The notes under the pieces were generated by a model. It made no database searches, was not told the DNA's origin, and worked only from the letters and a program-made list of their open reading frames with translations. The position numbers were made by a program, and so were the translations under genes. This document shows, piece after piece, positions 57,011 through 64,000 of a DNA stretch of 64,000 nucleotides. Origin of the DNA: Litomosoides sigmodontis (lineage: Eukaryota; Nematoda; Chromadorea; Rhabditida; Onchocercidae); contig OY718806.1 in assembly GCA_963070105.1 (NCBI GenBank), positions 9,009,365 to 9,073,364 on the forward strand, in the 5' to 3' direction. The stretch's first letter is position 1. Every line of letters begins with the position of its first letter.

Positions 57011-59990
57011 AATATTATAAGGATCTGTTCTGAAAGGCTGTGAAATGCAAACTGTTGCAGCAACGATTCAATAGTATACAAAAAAAACATATAAATAATA
57101 ATAAGTAGCAGCAATAATATTAATAATAATGACAATAGCAATAATAGTAATAAATAATAATGTAGTAGTAGTAGTAGAAGGAGAAGCACAAGTAACTAGT
57201 AAATGAATTAGGTTAGCTAAGTTTGGTTGGGATGTGGGTAATCGATGAGTGAGGTGTTTGAGATGACGAAGGAGGTTGAGGATGAATTAGAAGGGAAGAT
57301 TTGATGATTAAAATGAAATGGAAACAGAATGATAGATGATGGGCTTACGAAAGGTGGAGGAGGTGCAGAAGGGAGAAGTGGGATGAAATGAGGAATGGAA
57401 ACGTAAGGTAGATGACCTGGCTGAGAACTAAGCACGGATAATTTCTTTCTTCTGTCATGTCTGGAAAGCAACCACCAGGATCAGATAGGATGATAGAAGT
57501 GTGTTTGCTTCGGAACAGCGCTTCCCAATTCATTCCTTCCCCCACCGTAATCACTGGGCAAAGTAACCACAAACTGAGGAATACCATACTGATTTACAGC
57601 TATATATATATATATATATATGGCTGTGTGTATGTTTACTTTCATATTTTATTGCATTATGCATCCTATAAATTTCCAAATATCATAGAGCACAACATGT
57701 CTGCGTTTGTTTTTGATTTCGATTATTTCTTCATAAATTGGAAATTTGAAAGTTTTCCAATGCCATCCAAATATTCGCCTTTTTTCTCCATTCTCCCTCC
57801 CTTCACCTTCTTACATTTATTTGTTTCCCTCACTCGAACATTAATCTTTACTTGCATTAATTTTCAATATAATTAATAAAATTACCTTACTCTTATTCCG
57901 CTTTCATCCTCCTATCGTTCATTTCGCACATTAATTTCAGTATAGTTAAAGTATTTTGTGAAATCTTTTAGATTTAGGAAAAGTTTGCAATGAATGACTG
58001 ATTGGCATTTAGTTGCTAGCTGAAAACAAATATGATATCGCCCTTTCATCCTAATTCTCCCAACATACTCATTCGCTATCAATCGATCATATTGTAAGCT
58101 TTTGCTTTCTAAAGCTTCATTTTAAATTGCTGAAATTACAATCATTCCTGTTGTGATTTTCATGATTATTATTACCATGATTGTTGTTATTATCATTGTT
58201 ACTATTACTATTAATAATCATAATGATATCATTATTAGTGTTTGATATTGATAGTGACAATAAAGCTATTAAATTTATCTGAAAATATTTGCATCAACAA
58301 AAATGATTAGTAAAATCCATTATACTTTACACTATGTACTGTGCGATTAAATGACATTAGCTATTTTAGCTATTTTGAAAATACCGTAGTAAATTCATGA
58401 ATTCATTCAGTTATTCTTTCCAATTCCGTTTCCTTTCCTGTTGTTGCGATGTTTTTTTTTTTTTTTTTTTTTACGGGAAGAAAACCATTATGGGCCTTTT
58501 TTTTTGCCGTAAAATGGGACGGATAAGGTGAAACGATCGTTGAATGATTTAAATGGCTAAAGTCTCAGATGATGAGAAGTAATGCGAAAAAAGAAAGAGA
58601 GCAAACACATTATTATTTTACTGCATGCCTTTTTATACGGCGAGGGCGACAATCTTATCCTTTTATTAAAATAGCCTGAAAAGTGTTTCTGGACGATGCC
58701 AAATAGCCTTTCATTCATTTGTATCAGCACTCGTCTCACTTTTAAAAATTTTAATTTAGCTAAAGACTTATGCCATCTAATTTTAAACATTGAATGATAG
58801 TGCCAATTTATTGTATTGCATTTTTCCTCCTGCTACGGTGTATTTTTTGTGAATTTCAACAGGTCAATTGGTTACAACGTATTTTTTTGATATTTTAAAA
58901 GTGTAATGTACTGTCAGCTATTTTAAATATTCTAAATTTTTTATTTTATTATGTACTATTTTTAACAGTTATAATGATAGGATATTAAAATAATTTCACA
59001 GTTTATCCATTTCACTAAATTAAGAGTTTCAACAATTGTTCAGTAAGCAAAACTGTCAATTGTTGCTATTCCGGAAATGTAGAAAGGACACCGATAAAGT
59101 GATATTTTCATATATTTCCAGGCTAACATGAAACCCAATTTGTCTTGTATTCATTGTGCTTCGTCATAAATCAGATTATCCTAGATTGTTGAATTTTGAA
59201 TCGAAATCAAATTTCTTTTTCCCATTTCCTTGTTCATTTCGTAAAAATAACTCTTTCAGACAGCTCGTGCAATTTGTTCAGGGAAGGAAAAAAAAGTAAG
59301 GAGAAAAATTCAATTGTTTTTGTTTGCCCTGTTTATCTCCAGTGTTTTCCGTTCAATTCAGGGTGTTCATACTGATTATCAAATTATCAATTCATATATA
59401 AATAAATATCATGTATGTGTAGGGATGCCTTTATTTGCTTTTTTCCTCCTCAATCCATTTTCATTTTCATTTACGTAAATTCACTTTCATAAAATAATAT
59501 ATTGAAATTATTATCAGTTCACTAATAAACTACTTTGATAAATCATACATACGTACACGTATGTACGCATAGTTTGGCTAATTTAATGAAAATGAATAAT
59601 TCCGTCTAACGTAGGAATTTTTTCACGTCAACGACATACAGTAATAATTATCGTATTTTGCAAGATTTTTCTCCTTTCTTTTTTGGTTAATAAAAATTCA
59701 CAAGATTCATTTCCGCACTGCTTTCAGGAACGATTTCCAGTCCACTCCATTCCTGAATTTTTTTTGCAACAACAATAACAGTAAGAGTAGTAATAATAAT
59801 GAACCGACTGGAATGCAATGCATGAAAAAATCTTTAAAAGAAGCCAAGTATTTTTCACTAGGCTCATTTCTTTCCCCCTTCTTGCTTCCCTGCCGGCAAG
59901 AAATGAATGAAGCTATAACGGAAGCTGCCAACTAGCGAAGTTAAGCGGTCGCAGCGGAAGCGATGGGGTGGCGGTGGGGTGGTTTGGGGG
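57010..59990. other. Non-repetitive region right of ATT array
   Basis: It holds one candidate minus-strand exon (57349-57460, listed separately), a TA tract at 57600-57620 and otherwise AT-rich non-coding sequence. The block at 57200-57600 is the most GC-rich and least repetitive part. Confidence 0.4.
57349..57460 (-). CDS. Candidate orphan exon, Pro-rich
   Basis: A 112-bp stretch is bounded by a strong tgctttccag acceptor and a strong gtaagc donor on the minus strand. The open frame reads RKKLSVLSSQPGHLPYVS, then LLPSAPPPPF. A second possible exon lies just upstream (57500-57585, YGIPQFVVTLPSDYGGG), but its phase does not match directly. The protein is not recognised. Confidence 0.3.
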
Positions 59991-60112
59991 GAGAGGAGGG
60001 AGGAGGGAGGAGGGAGGAGGGAGGAGGGAGGAGGGAGGAGGGACGAGGGAGGAGGAAGGAGGGAGGAGGGAGGAGGGAGGAGGGACGAGGGAGGAGGAAG
60101 GAGGGAGGAGCA
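59991..60112. repeat. (GGAGGGA)n G-rich minisatellite
   Basis: About 17 heptamers with GGACGAGG and GGAAGGA variants recurring as a higher-order block. Purine-only on the plus strand, with runs of three G every seven bases. Confidence 0.93.
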
Positions 60113-60275
60113 TAAAATTAGATGTTTGCAAAAGGACTTTTGCGCTTGCTTATTTTATCGAATGTTAAATCGGACGAAAATATATAGATTGTGCGTGTGT
60201 GTATCTGTGTATCTGCGTGTCTGTCTGTCTGTCTGCACGATACGTCTGATATGTCCGTGTACATGTGTACGTCTA

Positions 60276-60279
60276 TGTG

Positions 60280-60325
<46 letters not shown>

Positions 60326-60342
60326 CGTGTGTGTGTGTATTA
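60276..60342. repeat. (TG)n microsatellite
   Basis: TG/CG alternating run inside a broader TG-rich zone, 60190-60425. Confidence 0.9.
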
Positions 60343-60893
60343 TGTGTACGTATAGGTTGTAGACGTGTGTGCATATGCGTGTATTTATGTATTATGTTTG
60401 TGCGTGTGTGTGCGTGTGTGTGAATGTTAGCAACAGCGTTGAATACGTACGCAAGCAAAATACCAAACGCTGATTGAGCTGGAAAGGATTAAATTCACAC
60501 CTCGAGAGTGGTTGCATTTTCCCGGCAAAATACAACTCCTACCTTTGATTTTAAAATGCGTACACAACACACACGCACATACACACACAGCTGGCATTGT
60601 TTTTCATATTTTCATCTGTTCGTCTTCTCTCTCTCTTTCTCTTTGTTGCTTTCTTTTCTCTTTCATTCCCATTTTTCATATCTCCCCAGTTTTTTTTTGA
60701 TTTTTACCTTCCTCCGCCTTTCTCTCTCCTCCCTATCCCTTTTTCTTTCTAACAGCTTTTTCCCCCTCTTCTTACCTCTCATATCGCCATCGCTTAAACC
60801 TACCACCCACAATTTCAAAATTTTTATTATCGTAAAATTTGTAAGTCGTCATCAACATCATCGTCAGCAGCAACAGCAGCATCTAGTATTGGG

Positions 60894-61450
<557 letters not shown>

Positions 61451-62446
61451 TAGTGTAAATTTTTTTGTGTAAATTTTTGTTTGCACAATATTTGTCCATT
61501 AATGTCATTTTTGATTGCAAGTAATTGATAATTATACATTTGAGTTATTTATGTTGTTTTTTTCACACTTTTTGCTTCTTTATCTTTTTTTGTTTTGAAA
61601 AAAAGGTTTTTGATAGCTTGTGAAAGTGACAAGTATGAAACATTTGTATGAGTAAAATCATTTTGCTACTATTCACTAAAAGCATTTATATCATATCATA
61701 TTGATTAATCTTTGTAATTTTTTAATTTTTCCGACAAATTTGCGTAACGTGAATCCCTCTCTCTCTCTCCCTCTTCCTCTCTTTACCTGTATGTATATGT
61801 TAATTTTCTCGTAGTAAATCATCATATTATTAGCAATATTATGTTATTTATTACTTCGACTTATTTATTACTTTTGGTTGGAAAAAAAAGAATCAATTTT
61901 GTTTAAATATTACTACTATCCTATCTTTTTCTGAACTCCTGTCACACACACACACGCACACACACACACATACACACACACAAATGCATATCATGTACTA
62001 TTGTCATCCATTCATCTTACATATCTCTTAAATTATCATTTTCTTTTCTCTTTTTCTTTTTTATTTTCCTAATATTAAAAATAGAAAAATTAAAATTTAA
62101 AAAATAATAGAAATGTTCGAAAACTTTTCCCCTTCTCCCTCCCTACTCTTCGTTTCCTCAAATATTACAAAGTAATGCTTGGAATGCGATAGAAAAAAAG
62201 AAGAAAACGAACCATCAATGCGAGAATAAAATCAATTTCACATCCCCCATCCTGTTTTCATTTCAATCCTCAGCTAATATGAGATTGAGATGAAGCTTGT
62301 ATGTATATTTATGTGTGTGTGTGTGATGTATATTTTATTTATTTATTTACGGTCACTTTATTGAGTACTTCATTTCCACTTTGAAAAATGTTTTAAAACT
62401 TTGCCCATTTATTTCTTCTAATTCAATTTTCTCTTGTCGCTCTTCA
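61451..62446. other. Non-coding, AT-rich
   Basis: No gene seen. A CA tract lies at 61943-61984. Confidence 0.45.
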
Positions 62447-62734
62447 TTCCTTCCTTCTTTCTTTCGTTCTTTCTTTCTTTCGTTCTCTTTCTTTCTTTCG
62501 TTCTTTCTTTCTTTCTTTTGTTCTTTCTTTCTTTCTTTCGTTCTTTCTTTCTTTCTTTCGTTCTTTCTTTCTTTCTTTCGTTCTTTAATTCTTTCTTTCG
62601 TTCTTTATTTCTTTCTTTCGTTCTTTATTTCTTTCTTTCGTTCTTTATTTCTTTCTTTCGTCCTTTATTTATTTCTTTCGTTCGTTCTTTCTTTCTTTTT
62701 TCTTTCTTTCTTTCTTTCGTTCTTTCTCTCCCTT
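62447..62734. repeat. (CTTT)n / 16-bp TTCTTTCTTTCTTTCG polypyrimidine array
   Basis: CTTT tetramers with a CG or TCG recurring about every 16-20 bp form a higher-order unit, with TTTATTT variants in the middle. Nearly pure pyrimidine on the plus strand. Confidence 0.92.
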
Positions 62735-62739
62735 TCTCT

Positions 62740-63615
62740 AAAATCGAAAAAGAAAGCGTAAATAAATACTATACGAAAGTAATTGCAGTGCTGCAATTAA
62801 TCCTGTCATTTTCGCAAAAAAAAATAGTGAACTCTTTAGGGGTTTAGACGTTCGACAAATTAAATTTAATTTGAGAAATATTTCATATCATATAGATGTT
62901 ATCTTCTATCCTTAATTTGATATCATTAAATTATGATTGTTACAAGAGAAAGCAAAAGGAGAAGTGCGAAGAGTGGGTGAAGTTTCTGATTAACATGTAA
63001 ATAATATATTTTTATTCGATTAGCAATATTTTTTAATCCTATAATTGACTGAAAGTTTGAAATGAAGAGGAGGAGGCTGCATCTTTCCGTTAATTAAATT
63101 TCTGTCAATTATCAATTATGCTAACTTTTTTATTTATTCTGGAATTGCAATTGAATAAATTAGTAATAGTATAATTGCAGTGCCAAATTATTTTTTATTA
63201 TACAAATAAATATTAGCAGCATTTTCCATTTCCCTCACTAACTTTCTTTTATTAGCAAACAGCATATTTGAAGTAACAATTATCCTCCAATTAAACTGAA
63301 TAGGAACATAAAAATAAAAAAGAAAATTGTTGATTTTTTTGATTTTTGCATGAAAAATCGTTTTTTCCATTTTTTTTTGTTTTCCTAAGTTTCTTTCTTT
63401 TTAATTTTAATTTTCAATAAATTTAACTTCAAATTTATCCTTTTTTTCTCATTCTTCAACTCCTTCATCATTCTTTTCTTTCCTTTCTTGCTAATTGTAT
63501 CCAAAGAGTTTTCACCTGCAAGTTGTTTGTGCAGTGTGTTGATTGATTTAATTTTCTTTGCGCTTTCATTTTTAATGACAAGCAAAACGTTGAGCATATT
63601 GTTTACGGAAGTATA
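62740..63615. other. Non-coding, AT-rich
   Basis: No exon, RNA gene or long repeat recognised. Confidence 0.4.
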
Positions 63616-63675
63616 AATTATACGGACGTGTAGCTCTGTACGTATACACGTACAGAGCTACACGTCCGTATAATT
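63616..63675. repeat. Perfect 28-bp inverted repeat, 4-nt loop
   Basis: The left arm 63616-63643 (starts AATTATACGGACG) is the exact reverse complement of the right arm 63648-63675; the loop is ATAC. The core of the arms is comparatively GC-rich (ACGGACGTGTAGCTCTGTAC) within AT-rich DNA, so it is not a by-product of composition. Confidence 0.95.
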
Positions 63676-64000
63676 GTGTATGTGTTGCAGGTAATTTTTG
63701 AATGAATGAATGAATGAATACTGTAGGAAATTTAGCGGCAGAAAAAAAATTTTTTTTTTTCAATCATAATAGCTAAGTGAAGCAATCACACGCTCTCCTG
63801 TACTTTCTTCTTTGTTTTCGCTATTTCTCTTCTCTTTTATATTGCAATGGGAGCAACTTGAATTCTCATTAAAAAAATTGTTAATTTATTTTCAAAATTT
63901 TACTAATAGTCACTGATATACACGTATGTGTATATATGTATATATGTGCACTTTTTTCCGTAACGACAGAAATAGTGCAGTAGTGGGGGAGAATGAGAAT
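63676..64000. other. Right edge, non-coding
   Basis: AT-rich; a GAAT repeat lies at about 63701-63720 and a TATATG-rich stretch at about 63920-63950. No gene seen. Confidence 0.4.

Noticed and set aside
62381..62847. Phe/Ser-Leu repeat proteins over the CTTT array
   Set aside because: Polypyrimidine-repeat translation in two frames at once.

Overview
This is a eukaryotic window, almost certainly from a parasitic-type nematode. It is very AT-rich, its genes are cut into many short exons by mostly small GT..AG introns, and several start codons lie within 0-8 nt of a strong acceptor (ttycag or similar), as expected for spliced-leader trans-splicing. A transthyretin-like (TTL) gene, a nematode-expanded family, is present. 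I suspect a spirurid/filarial relative, from the general look only. All gene models below were built by hand by matching splice sites and reading phases between exons.

Layout. 1-5046 (-): N-terminal about 658 codons of a BAG6/Scythe-like ubiquitin-domain chaperone, running off the left edge. 7196-8350 (-): secreted TTL protein. 12224-16241 (+): JNK-family MAP kinase with a Thr-Ile-Tyr activation loop and a repeat-filled intron. 17576-18757 (+): unrecognised secreted eight-cysteine glycoprotein. 19670-23024 (-): OTUD5-type deubiquitinase. 24078-25140 or 25526 (-): YPEL5. 25910-26964 (+): NDUFV3-like complex I subunit, head to head with YPEL5. 27979-28229 (-): last two exons of an unrecognised gene. 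28230-38994: gene-poor, with simple repeats. 38995-48268 (+): complete 19-exon microsomal triglyceride transfer protein gene (MTP; dsc-4 in C. elegans). 48269-64000: mostly non-coding, with very large ATT and TAG arrays, a polypyrimidine array, one candidate orphan exon and a perfect 28-bp-arm hairpin.

Three of the genes act in ubiquitin and protein quality control (BAG6, OTUD5, YPEL5). MTP and TTL are secretory-pathway/lipid or extracellular proteins, NDUFV3 is mitochondrial, and the kinase is a stress-signalling enzyme. The most unusual signals are the kinase activation loop, the staged AT-rich satellite arrays (three loci, related units, same orientation), the orphan secreted eight-Cys protein, the possible N-terminal extension of YPEL5, and the near-terminal perfect hairpin. 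I found no CRISPR array, no rRNA, no tRNA that I could support, and no intact transposon.
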